Assembly: GCF_000024345.1 (NCBI RefSeq)
Contig: NC_013729.1
Location: forward strand, 5,146,001 to 5,210,000
Length of the DNA stretch: 64,000 nt
Source of the DNA: Kribbella flavida DSM 17836
GTDB taxonomy: Bacteria; Actinomycetota; Actinomycetes; Propionibacteriales; Kribbellaceae
Direction of reading: 5' to 3'
Part shown: positions 1-7,972 of the stretch, one piece after another
How positions within the stretch are numbered: position 1 is the stretch's first letter
Layout: each line of letters opens with the position of its first letter
Translations under genes and position numbers: made by a program
The notes under the pieces: generated by a model
Seen by the model: only the letters and a program-made list of their open reading frames with translations
What the model was told of the DNA's origin: nothing
Database searches by the model: none

Positions 1-1395
1 CTGGCCGGACGGCGTCGCCGTGCAGCTGGGCACGGGCGCGGGAGTCTGCGTCGGGTCGGCGGTCGGCGGCGTCTCGTTCGGACCGCACGGCGTGGGGGTG
101 TCCGTCGGCGTCGGGGTGGGCGTGGGTGTCGGCGTGGGTGTCGGCGTGGGGGTCGGCGTCGGAGTGGGCGTCGGAGTGGGCGTCGGCGTCGGAGTGTTCT
201 GCGTCTGGGTGTGCGTCGACGTCGGGGTCAGCGTGGGCGCCGGCGGCTTGGTCTGCGTCGTCGGGACGCTGGTGGACGGCGGCCGCGAGGTGGGCCGGGA
301 AGTCGGCGGCGAACTCGGACGCGGGGTCAGCGTGGGCGACCGGGTCGGCTGGGTCGGAACCGTCGACGGCACGGTGGTCGGCGCGGTCGTCGGGGCCGTC
401 GTCGGGGCCGTCGTCGCCGGGCTGGTCGGGCTCGAGGTGCTGGTCGTCGCGGATGATCCCGGCGTGGTGCCGTCGTTGTCAGGCACCTGCGCCGGGTCGT
501 CGTCCTGGTCCACGTTGCCGTTGTCGCCGGCCGGCGGGTCGATCACGCCGTCACCGTCGGGCGTGGTGACCGCGGAGTCGCTGTACGACTTCATCCAGCG
601 CAGCACCGTGGACACGTACTCCATCGAGTGGTTGTAGCGCAGTACCGCCTGGACCAGGCCCTGCGGCTTGCTCAGGTCGGAGCTGCCCGAGCAGAGGTAG
701 TCGCCGGCCGCCCGGGTCGCGTCGAAGACGTTGTGCGGGTTCTTCACGCCGTCGCCGTTGCCGTCGGCGCCGAACCCGTTCCAGGTGCCGGGGATGAACT
801 GCATCGGGCCGACCGCGCGGTCCCACCGGGTGTTGCCGTCGAACCGGCCCTGGTCGGTGTCGCTGATCGCAGCCATGCCCGGGCCGCCGTCGAGCACCGG
901 GCCGAGGATCTGGCCGCGGGTGTTGCCGGCGCTGTCGACCCGGCCGCCGCTGGCGTGCGCGGACTCGACCTTGCCGATGCCGGCCAGCAGCGGCCAGGTG
1001 ATGTGGCAGCCGGGCTTGGCGACGGCCAGGTCGTTGGCCGCCTTCTGGTACGCCGCGAGCAGCGTGCCAGGGATACCGGAGACCGAGCCGGCCGGACCGA
1101 CGGTCGGCTGCTGCAAGCTGTCGGTGGCCCCGGTGACCGGGACCTCGATTGAGGAGCGCTTCTCGGTGCCGACGCTGCCGTCGGCGCCGGGCTGGTTCGG
1201 CACGTCCTGCGCCAGGGCGTCGAAGATCGAGTCCTGGCGCGGCTGGCTGAGCGCGTGCGAGTCGACCACGAAGGTGTTGGAGGGAACGCCGCCGGCGACG
1301 AACACGGCGACCATCGCGGCAGGCGGAGCCAGGCAGATCCACGTCGCGGTCAACTTGCCCCGCCACGTGTCGAGATCCCTGAACTGCTGCCTCAT
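1..1395 (-). CDS. Secreted lytic transglycosylase with Pro/Thr-rich tail, partial at window edge
   Basis: The ATG at 1395 opens 465 codons with no stop before base 1, so the C-terminus is missing. An N-terminal hydrophobic segment (about residues 18-36) suggests a signal peptide or anchor. The region around GIGKVESAHA (Glu144) matches the catalytic Glu region of SLT/MltB-like lytic transglycosylases, followed by AVGPMQFIPGTW and GDGVKNPHNVFDA, both typical of this fold. Such enzymes cleave peptidoglycan between MurNAc and GlcNAc. From about residue 290 the protein becomes Asp-rich and then a long Thr/Pro/Ser tail with about 31 codons of alternating Pro-Thr, probably a wall-spanning spacer. 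The next gene on this strand is ffh, about 200 bases upstream. The fold call is firm; substrate and tail function are inferred. Confidence 0.85.
   Translation of the reverse strand, partial: MRQQFRDLDTWRGKLTATWICLAPPAAMVAVFVAGGVPSNTFVVDSHALSQPRQDSIFDALAQDVPNQPGADGSVGTEKRSSIEVPVTGATDSLQQPTVGPAGSVSGIPGTLLAAYQKAANDLAVAKPGCHITWPLLAGIGKVESAHASGGRVDSAGNTRGQILGPVLDGGPGMAAISDTDQGRFDGNTRWDRAVGPMQFIPGTWNGFGADGNGDGVKNPHNVFDATRAAGDYLCSGSSDLSKPQGLVQAVLRYNHSMEYVSTVLRWMKSYSDSAVTTPDGDGVIDPPAGDNGNVDQDDDPAQVPDNDGTTPGSSATTSTSSPTSPATTAPTTAPTTAPTTVPSTVPTQPTRSPTLTPRPSSPPTSRPTSRPPSTSVPTTQTKPPAPTLTPTSTHTQTQNTPTPTPTPTPTPTPTPTPTPTPTPTPTPTPTDTPTPCGPNETPPTADPTQTPAPVPSCTATPSGQ
104..196 (-). repeat. Pro-Thr codon repeat in the transglycosylase tail
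   Basis: About 31 codons alternate Pro and Thr when read on the minus strand. On the plus strand the same bases read as a GTCGGC/GTGGGC-type hexamer repeat. The repeat is in frame inside the transglycosylase gene, so copy-number changes would alter tail length in steps of two residues. It is a coding low-complexity repeat, not a CRISPR or intergenic array. Confidence 0.8.
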
Positions 1396-1492
1396 CCGAA
1401 CCGTCCTTCGACGTAGTCCGCAGTGACCCCATCCTCACGGGCGTAGGCACGATCTTAACGTCTGCCCGCTCGGCGACAACCGCTGTCGGAGC

Positions 1493-1508
1493 GTCCGGCC
1501 CCCCGGAC
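1493..1508. terminator. Small GC hairpin between ffh and the transglycosylase gene
   Basis: GTCCGG and CCGGAC form a 6-bp stem around a CCCC loop, about 90 bases beyond the ffh stop. A second small hairpin, CGACA/TGTCG, lies at 1474-1488. There is no T-tract. It may end ffh transcription or simply be GC-rich chance structure. Confidence 0.25.
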
Positions 1509-1597
1509 AACAAGTCTCTACCCCGCCGACACCGACCGTACGGCGTACCGTCCCCCGCTGTTCCCGGCGCGGGACGTCCTCCCCTGCGACCAGCGTC

Positions 1598-3175
1598 CTA
1601 CTTCTCGTCCTTGCCGTCCACCAGGTTCTTGAAAGCGTCCGGCAGTTCGAAGTTGCCGCCGGCGAAGTTGCCGCCACCGAAGGCCGCGGGCAGCTCGCCC
1701 GGCTGCGGCTCGGCCGGCCGGCCGGCGCCTGGGTTCGCCCGCTTGGCCGGGTTGCCCGAGCCGCGCTTCTTGCCCTTCTTCGCCTGCTGCTTGCCCTTCT
1801 TGCCGCCGCCCGCACCCGGCATACCCGGCATCCCGGGCATGCCCGGCATTCCGGGCAGCCCCTTGCCGCTGGCCATCGCGGACATCATCTTGCGCGCCTC
1901 GAAGAACCGCTCGACCAGCCCGCTCACGGTCGCGACCTCGGTGCCCGAGCCCTTCGCGATCCGGGCCCGGCGGGAACCGTTGATGATGTGCGGATCGGCC
2001 CGCTCGGCCGGCGTCATCGAGTGGATGACGGCCTCGATCCGGTCGATCTCGCGCTCGTCGAAGTTCTCCAGCTGGTCCTTGAACTGGGCCGCGCCCGGCA
2101 GCATGCCGAAGATCTTGGTCAGCGGGCCCATCTTGCGCACCGACTGCATCTGGGCGAGGAAGTCGTCCAGGGTGAAGTCCTTGCCGCCCTTCTTCTGCAG
2201 CTTGGCCGCGGTCTTGGCCGCCTGGTCGGCGTCGAAGGTGCGCTCGGCCTGCTCGATCAGGCTCATCACGTCGCCCATGCCGAGGATGCGCGAGGCCATC
2301 CGGTCGGGGTGGAAGACGTCGAAGTCCTCGAGCTTCTCGCCGTTCGAGGCGAACATCACCTGACGGCCGGTGACCTGCGCGATCGACAGCGCGGCACCAC
2401 CGCGGGCGTCGCCGTCCAGCTTGGACAGCACCACGCCGTCGAAGCCGACGCCGTCCAGGAACGCCTGGGCCGTGGTGACCGCGTCCTGACCGATCATCGC
2501 GTCGACCACGAACAGGATCTCGTCCGGCGACACGGCGTCGCGGATGTCCGCGGCCTGCTTCATCAGTTCCTCGTCGACACCCAGCCGGCCGGCCGTGTCG
2601 ACGATCACCACGCTGTGCTGCTTGGTCCGCGCCTCGTCCATCGCCCGGCGGGCCACCTCGACCGGGTCGCCGACGCCGTTGCCCGGCTCCGGCGCGAACA
2701 CCGGTACGCCGGCCCGCTGGCCGACCACCTGGAGCTGCGTCACGGCGTTCGGCCGCTGCAGGTCGGCGGCGACCAGCATCGGCGTCTGGTGCCGGGTCTC
2801 CTTCAGCCACTTCGCGAGCTTGCCGGCCAGCGTCGTCTTACCGGCACCCTGCAGACCCGCGAGCATGATCACCGTCGGCGGCTTCTTCGCCATCCGCAGC
2901 TCACGCGTCGCACCACCGAGGATCGTGACCAGTTCCTCGTTGACGATCTTGATCACCTGCTGCGCCGGGTTCAGCCCCCCGCGCACCTCGGCCCCACTGG
3001 CCCGCTCCTTGACCGCCGCGATGAACTCCTTCACCACCGGCAACGCGACATCGGCCTCCAGCAACGCGATCCGGATCTCCCGGGCGGTCGCGTCGATGTC
3101 GGCGTCGGTCAGCTTGCCCTTGCCCCGCAGATTCTTGAACGCGGCGGAAAGACGGTCGGAAAGCGTGTCGAACAC
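1598..3175 (-). CDS. ffh: Signal recognition particle protein Ffh
   Basis: Ffh is the SRP54 GTPase that binds signal sequences with the SRP RNA and delivers ribosomes to FtsY. The GTG at 3175 gives 525 residues beginning VFDTLSDRLSAAFKNLRGKG, the usual Ffh N-terminus; the longer in-frame extension upstream is unlike the family. An N domain is followed by the G domain (P-loop GLQGAGKTTLAGKL, DTAGRL, SKLDGDARGG) and a Met-rich M domain with four MPG repeats near residue 440. The tail is rich in Lys, Gly and Ala. Its receptor gene ftsY lies 15 kb away on the same strand. A TAGACT -10-like element sits about 55 bases upstream of the start. Confidence 0.97.
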   Translation of the reverse strand: MFDTLSDRLSAAFKNLRGKGKLTDADIDATAREIRIALLEADVALPVVKEFIAAVKERASGAEVRGGLNPAQQVIKIVNEELVTILGGATRELRMAKKPPTVIMLAGLQGAGKTTLAGKLAKWLKETRHQTPMLVAADLQRPNAVTQLQVVGQRAGVPVFAPEPGNGVGDPVEVARRAMDEARTKQHSVVIVDTAGRLGVDEELMKQAADIRDAVSPDEILFVVDAMIGQDAVTTAQAFLDGVGFDGVVLSKLDGDARGGAALSIAQVTGRQVMFASNGEKLEDFDVFHPDRMASRILGMGDVMSLIEQAERTFDADQAAKTAAKLQKKGGKDFTLDDFLAQMQSVRKMGPLTKIFGMLPGAAQFKDQLENFDEREIDRIEAVIHSMTPAERADPHIINGSRRARIAKGSGTEVATVSGLVERFFEARKMMSAMASGKGLPGMPGMPGMPGMPGAGGGKKGKQQAKKGKKRGSGNPAKRANPGAGRPAEPQPGELPAAFGGGNFAGGNFELPDAFKNLVDGKDEK

Positions 3176-3230
3176 GAGGAACAGTCCGTTTCTTTCGGTG
3201 AAGCCCAACAACCCGGCACAACTCCGCGAG

Positions 3231-3236
3231 TCTACC
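3231..3236 (-). promoter_or_regulatory. Possible -10 element of ffh
   Basis: TAGACT followed by C reads on the minus strand about 55 bases upstream of the ffh start. No convincing -35 hexamer is visible. The same TAGACTC string lies upstream of smc and thiL. Confidence 0.3.
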
Positions 3237-3380
3237 GGTCCCGCGCTCCACTCCCACCTGTGGACAACGGCCACGAGGTGCGGATCACCAGAACCGGTCG
3301 CGCGGCCGGGGGCCGGTGATTGACAGGGGCGTCGGACCGCAGCAGCATTAACCACTCATCGGTCGACTTTTGGTTAGGTG

Positions 3381-4274
3381 ATGTGCGTGAGGCCTCGGGT
3401 TGTGCTGGACGGGCCGTCCAACTTGGGCTTGCGGCCGCCGGTGGTGGGGGCGGTGCCGGGGTGTTACAAGTTGGCGGGGGCGGTGCGGGATCAGGGGTTC
3501 GTGGGGCGGGTCGGGGCTCGGGATGCGGGGTGTGTGACACCGCCTCGGTACGACCGCGGGGACTGGCAGCCGGGGGACGGGGTGTTCAACGCGGCGGCGA
3601 TGGCGGGGTACAGCGTGCGGGTGGCGGAGCGGGTCGGCCGGTTGGTTGATGAAGGCAACTTCGTGGTGCTGCTGGGTGGGGAGTGCAGCAACCTGCTCGG
3701 GCCGGCGGTGGCGTTGCGGCGGCGGGGACGGTTCGGAGTGGTCTACCTGGACGGGCACTCCGACTTCCGGACCGTCGACAACTCGCCGTACGTCGGCGCG
3801 GCGGGTGGGGAGGCGCTGGCGCTGGTGACGGGCCGTGGGCAGGCGGATCTGACGGATCTGGAGTCGCTGCGGCCCTACGTGCGGGACACGGATGCGGCGC
3901 TGCTCGGGATCCGGGACGACGACGAGTACGAGCCGGACGTGCGAGCGGCCGGGATCCCCGTGTGGCCGGCGCGGGACATCATCGGGGATCCGGCGAAGGC
4001 GGCGCGTGGAGTGCTCGAGCGGATGGAGCGCGACGAGCTGGACGGGTTCTGGGTGCACCTGGACGTGGACATCCTGGACGCCGAGGTGATGCCGGCGGTC
4101 GACAGTCCCGATCCGGGTGGGCTGCAGCATCAGGAGCTGCAGGACCTGCTCGAGCCGCTCCTGGCCTCGACGCAGTGCGCGGGGATCGACATCGGCATCT
4201 TCGACCCCGACCTCGACCCGGACGGCAAGTACGCGGCCGAGCTCACCGACACCCTCGTCGCAGCCCTGACCTGA
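3381..4274 (+). CDS. Arginase/agmatinase-family metallohydrolase, Cys-variant subfamily
   Basis: About 297 residues with ureohydrolase motifs in order: GGECS (near residue 100), DGHSDF (near 125) and HLDVDILD (near 228), which supply the binuclear Mn site in arginases and agmatinases. The first motif is normally GGDHS, and the His that binds one Mn is Cys here. The other four Asp ligands and the DGH His are kept. The enzyme probably cleaves a guanidino or related C-N bond, but the substrate cannot be read from sequence. The ATG at 3381 has AGG five bases upstream; GTG 3378 is an alternative. It is the only plus-strand gene between ffh and amtB, so it looks like an insertion into that block, and it converges on the DUF2332 gene. 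Confidence 0.8.
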   Translation: MCVRPRVVLDGPSNLGLRPPVVGAVPGCYKLAGAVRDQGFVGRVGARDAGCVTPPRYDRGDWQPGDGVFNAAAMAGYSVRVAERVGRLVDEGNFVVLLGGECSNLLGPAVALRRRGRFGVVYLDGHSDFRTVDNSPYVGAAGGEALALVTGRGQADLTDLESLRPYVRDTDAALLGIRDDDEYEPDVRAAGIPVWPARDIIGDPAKAARGVLERMERDELDGFWVHLDVDILDAEVMPAVDSPDPGGLQHQELQDLLEPLLASTQCAGIDIGIFDPDLDPDGKYAAELTDTLVAALT

Positions 4275-4310
4275 CCTCGGCGTAACCCAGCTGGCGCACC
4301 GAATCCAGGC

Positions 4311-5354
4311 TCACTCCCACACAGCAGGCACCCCGTGCGGCGCCGCGTGCCCGAGGATGCGCGGCACGCCGGTCGGCCACACCTGCAGCACGATCAGGAA
4401 CTCGTACGGCGCGTCCGGAGTCCGCCGCATCGGCTCCAGACAGAGCCGCGCGAGTGGAGCCGTCGCCGTCGCCCGCTCCCCCAGCTCGGCGATCGCGGCG
4501 TCGGCGGCGGCCTGGTCGGCCTGCGTGAGGTACTGCCACATCACCGAGTGCCAGACGACCGTCACGTGCCCCTCGGCCAGTTCGAGGTTGCGCAGGAAGG
4601 ACAACGCGTCCTCCCGGCGTACGTCGGCCGGCACGTCGCGAGCCACCGCGAGCGCACCGCGCAGCCGGGCCAGCCGCTCGGTCATGTCCGGCCACACGTA
4701 CGACATGAGCGTGAGCGCGCCGTCCTCGCTCAGCGGGTTCACCGGGTTGATGTCGCTCCCGACCCGCTCCGCGATCCGCAGTGCGGGCGCCGGCTGGATC
4801 GGGCGCCCCGACCACGCGTCGGCGAACACCACCGGGCTGTCAGCGGCACCGAACGACGTGCCGTCGGCCAGGTCGTAGCGGAAGTGGTCGGCGCGCAGGT
4901 TCAGCCCACCGCTGGAGCCGATCTCAAACAGCCGTACCGGCAGCGGAACCACCTCGGCCAGCCGCAGCAGGCCGCCGTAGAGAGCAGTAGAGCGGCCCAC
5001 CTCGTTGGTCTGCGGCGGCTGGCTCAGCAGACTGCGCAGCTCCGGACCACGCGCCTGGAGCACCTGCTCGAACGCCTCCCAGCCCAGCACCGGGTCCCAC
5101 TCACCCCCGACGCTCGGGTAGAAGACGCCGAGCTCCGGCACCTCCCGAGCGAGCACCAGCCGGTGGACCGAGCCCAGCAGCCGCAGTGCGAGTGCCGACG
5201 GCCCTGGATCCTGCTCATGCCCGGCCAGCACCTCGGTGGAGACTCCGCCGAGCTCGTAATCGTCCACGAGCCGGCGGAGAAGATCGGCGTACAGCGGGGA
5301 GCCGAGCTCTTCACACGCAGCGGCCTGGAGCTTGAATGCTTCGACGACGTCCAC
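4311..5354 (-). CDS. DUF2332 family protein
   Basis: 347 residues from a GTG start, without signal peptide or membrane segments. The sequence resembles the DUF2332 family: VLGWEAFEQVL, a LYGGLLRLAE stretch, RLFEIGSSGGLNLRADHF (near residue 140) and a C-terminal PYEFLIVLQVWP. The glycine-rich EIGSSGGLNL segment recalls a methyltransferase-like nucleotide loop, but no function is established from this. The start lies 9 bases after the glnD stop on the same strand, so it is probably the last gene of the amtB-glnB-glnD transcription unit. Confidence 0.8.
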   Translation of the reverse strand: MDVVEAFKLQAAACEELGSPLYADLLRRLVDDYELGGVSTEVLAGHEQDPGPSALALRLLGSVHRLVLAREVPELGVFYPSVGGEWDPVLGWEAFEQVLQARGPELRSLLSQPPQTNEVGRSTALYGGLLRLAEVVPLPVRLFEIGSSGGLNLRADHFRYDLADGTSFGAADSPVVFADAWSGRPIQPAPALRIAERVGSDINPVNPLSEDGALTLMSYVWPDMTERLARLRGALAVARDVPADVRREDALSFLRNLELAEGHVTVVWHSVMWQYLTQADQAAADAAIAELGERATATAPLARLCLEPMRRTPDAPYEFLIVLQVWPTGVPRILGHAAPHGVPAVWE

Positions 5355-5363
5355 ACCCCGACC

Positions 5364-7622
5364 CTAAAAGGTCAGCCGATCGAGGATGGTCTTGGCGGTC
5401 ACCCGCGCGTCCTCCTCGTCCAGCGGCGAGCCGTGGCCGTCGGTCAGGTAGAAGACGTCGACGCACTCGGCGCCGAGCGTGCTCACGTGCGCCGACCTGA
5501 TGTCCGCGCCGGTCGAGGCGATCGCTGCGGTGATGTCGTACAGCAGCCCCGGCCGGTCGTGCGCCCGGATCTGCAGCACAGTCGCGGTCTCCGACGCGTC
5601 CGGCAGCAGATCCACCCGACTGGCGGCACCCTTGCGGACGGACGAGTCCCGCGCGGCCAGCCGGCGTACGAGGTCGCTGTTGTCGCGCAGTGCCACCGAC
5701 AACCGGTCCCGCAGCCGCACGGGATCAGGTGGTGAGCCCGCGACCGTCCACTGCGAGATGCCGAGCCCTTCCACCGAGGTGATCACCGCAGACCGCACAG
5801 CGAGCCGCTCGACAGCCAGTACGGCGGCCACGGTGGACAGCGTCCCGACCTGGTCCGGCACAGCTACGTTGACCTGCACGTCTCCGTGATGGTCGGACAC
5901 GGTGACGCCCAGCCGTCCGATGCCGACCACCTGGTGCAGCTCGGGCACCGGAACGGGCGGAGCTTCGGTCCACAGTCCGGCCCCTCCACCGGACAACTCA
6001 CCCCGCACCCGGCGGCACAACTCCCCCACCAGCCGAAGCCGCCAAGGTGACGAGGCTGCGGGACCGGCCGCCCGCGCATCGGCGTACGTGAGGGCCTCCA
6101 GCAGGTCGAGCGTGTCGGTGTCGCCCACGATGCCCGCGACGAGGTCCACGGTCATCGGGTCGTCCAGGTCCCGCCGGGTGGCGACCTGCGCCAGCATCAG
6201 GTGCTGGCGAACCAGCAGAGTGATCGTGTCCGCGTCCACCTCGCTGAAGCCGAGCCGGCGCCCGATGACGGCAGCGATGACTGCACCGGTGACGCTGTGA
6301 TCGCCTTCGACCGCTTTGCCGAGGTCGTGCAGCAGCGCGGCGACCAGCAGCAGGTCGGGACGGCGTACGTCGCGCACCATCTTCGACGCCTCGACACAGG
6401 TCTCCAGCAGGTGCCGGTCGACCGTGAAGCGGTGGACCGCGGACTGCGGCGGCCGGAACCGCACGCTCTCCCACTCGGGCAGCAGCCGGGAGACGTAGCC
6501 GGCCTGGTCCATCGCCTCCCAGACCTCCAGCAGACCTTGCCCAGCACCGAGCAGCGCGCAGAACAGCCGCCGCGCCTCGCCCGGCCAAGGCTCCGGCAAC
6601 GCAGCCGCGGTCGCGGCCAGCCGGTCGCAGACAGCAGGTGAGAGGACCAGTTCACGATCCGCAGCGACCGCTGCAGCACGCAGACCGAGTGCAGCGTCAC
6701 GCTCAGGCCGAGCGTCAGGCATGAGGACGACTTCGCCCTCGTGCTGCCCGACTCCTTCGTCCAGCGCCAGCAGCAACGGCCCACCGGTACGACGACGCCG
6801 GGAGCGCGGAGGCCGGTTGACCAGGCTCTCGATGCGCCGCCAGGACACGTCGCACACGTGCGCGAGCGTCCGCCCGGTCGAGTACACCTGCCGAAGCAAC
6901 TCGTCACGCCCGTCCAGTCCGAGCCCGGCTGCGACGTCACCGGCCACGTCGGCGACCAGCCGGTCCGTCGCGCGTCCGGCAACGCTGTGCAGCTCGTCCC
7001 GGATGTTCAGCAGGTCCAGCCGGGCCCGCTCGACCACCGGGTGCGGTACGTCGATCAGCCAGGACGCCACCAGCGCCCGGAGTACGACGGCGTCGCGCAG
7101 GCCGCCGTACGCCTCCTTGAGGTCCGGCTCGGCAAGGTGGGCGAGCTCTCCGACCGTGTCGGCGCGGTCCCGGCAGGCCTGGGCGAGCGCGGGCAACCGG
7201 GTCTTCGCCGTACGCCGCCAGTCGGCCATCAGCACGGACCGCAAGTGCAGGGTGAGGTGCGAGTCCCCGGCGACGTGCCGCGCGTCCAGCAGACCCAGTG
7301 CGACCCGTACGTCGTCGGCCGCCGCCTGTCGGGCGTCGTCGATCGTCCGGACGCTGTGGTCCAGCCTCGTCCGCGAGTCCCACAGCGGGTACCAGATCTG
7401 CGCGGCGAGCTCGTCCACCCGCGGATACCCCTCGACGTGCACCAGCATCACGTCCAGATCGCTGTACGGCGACAGCTCCTCCCGGCCGTAGCCGCCGACA
7501 GCGACCAGGGCGACGCCCTCGGTGGGAACACCGAGGGCGTCGCAGGCTTTCGCAAGCAGCAGGTACAGCAGTTCGTCGGCCTCGCCGGCCCGAACGCGCC
7601 GCTGTGCCGCCCGGTCCACCAT
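5364..7622 (-). CDS. glnD: [Protein-PII] uridylyltransferase/uridylyl-removing enzyme GlnD
   Basis: GlnD is the bifunctional nucleotidyltransferase/hydrolase that modifies PII in response to glutamine; in actinobacteria the modification can be adenylylation. The 752 residues show the nucleotidyltransferase motif GGYGREELSPYSDLDVML (near residue 45), an HD hydrolase domain (ALLHDLGKAVEGDHS, near residue 433) and two C-terminal ACT domains (second: RAHDRPGLLYDITAAI). It begins 11 bases after the glnB stop, with GAGG upstream of the ATG. The target PII is encoded directly before it. Confidence 0.96.
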   Translation of the reverse strand: MVDRAAQRRVRAGEADELLYLLLAKACDALGVPTEGVALVAVGGYGREELSPYSDLDVMLVHVEGYPRVDELAAQIWYPLWDSRTRLDHSVRTIDDARQAAADDVRVALGLLDARHVAGDSHLTLHLRSVLMADWRRTAKTRLPALAQACRDRADTVGELAHLAEPDLKEAYGGLRDAVVLRALVASWLIDVPHPVVERARLDLLNIRDELHSVAGRATDRLVADVAGDVAAGLGLDGRDELLRQVYSTGRTLAHVCDVSWRRIESLVNRPPRSRRRRTGGPLLLALDEGVGQHEGEVVLMPDARPERDAALGLRAAAVAADRELVLSPAVCDRLAATAAALPEPWPGEARRLFCALLGAGQGLLEVWEAMDQAGYVSRLLPEWESVRFRPPQSAVHRFTVDRHLLETCVEASKMVRDVRRPDLLLVAALLHDLGKAVEGDHSVTGAVIAAVIGRRLGFSEVDADTITLLVRQHLMLAQVATRRDLDDPMTVDLVAGIVGDTDTLDLLEALTYADARAAGPAASSPWRLRLVGELCRRVRGELSGGGAGLWTEAPPVPVPELHQVVGIGRLGVTVSDHHGDVQVNVAVPDQVGTLSTVAAVLAVERLAVRSAVITSVEGLGISQWTVAGSPPDPVRLRDRLSVALRDNSDLVRRLAARDSSVRKGAASRVDLLPDASETATVLQIRAHDRPGLLYDITAAIASTGADIRSAHVSTLGAECVDVFYLTDGHGSPLDEEDARVTAKTILDRLTF

Positions 7623-7633
7623 CTACCGCGTCC

Positions 7634-7972
7634 TCACAGAGCGTCTCCGTCGACCTCGCCGGTCCGGACCCGGACGATCGTCTCCACCGGGGTCACCCAG
7701 ACCTTGCCGTCGCCGATCTTGCCGGTCTGCGCGGCCTTCACGATCACGTCCAGCACGTCGGTGCTGTCGCCGTCCTCGACGACCACCTCGAGCCGGACCT
7801 TCGGCACCAGGTCCACCTCGTACTCCGCACCCCGGTAGACCTCGGTGTGGCCCTTCTGCCGGCCGTAACCGCTCGCCTCGGTGACCGTCATCCCGGTCAC
7901 CCCGAACGTTTCCAGCGCGGTCCGGACGTCTTCGAGCTTGTGCGGCTTGACCACCGCGGTGATCAGCTTCAT
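7634..7972 (-). CDS. glnB: Nitrogen regulatory protein PII
   Basis: 112 residues with the complete PII fold. It begins MKLITAVVKPHKLEDV, has the T-loop EVYRGAEYEVDLVPK carrying the Tyr that GlnD modifies (Tyr51 type), and the B-loop TGKIGDGKVWV. The signature IGDGKVWVTPVE is present. The trimer senses ATP/ADP and 2-oxoglutarate and binds AmtB to block ammonium uptake. Its ATG overlaps the amtB stop as ATGA, so the two are translationally coupled, as usual for amtB-glnK/glnB pairs. Whether it should be called GlnK or GlnB is a naming matter. Confidence 0.97.
   Translation of the reverse strand: MKLITAVVKPHKLEDVRTALETFGVTGMTVTEASGYGRQKGHTEVYRGAEYEVDLVPKVRLEVVVEDGDSTDVLDVIVKAAQTGKIGDGKVWVTPVETIVRVRTGEVDGDAL

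Noticed and set aside
20..637. Plus-strand frame rich in Val-Gly repeats
   Set aside because: It is the antisense of the Pro-Thr tail of the transglycosylase gene, which has the catalytic motifs.
3176..3355. Upstream extension of ffh to 3355
   Set aside because: The extra 60 residues do not match the Ffh N-terminus, and the gap holds promoter-like sequence.
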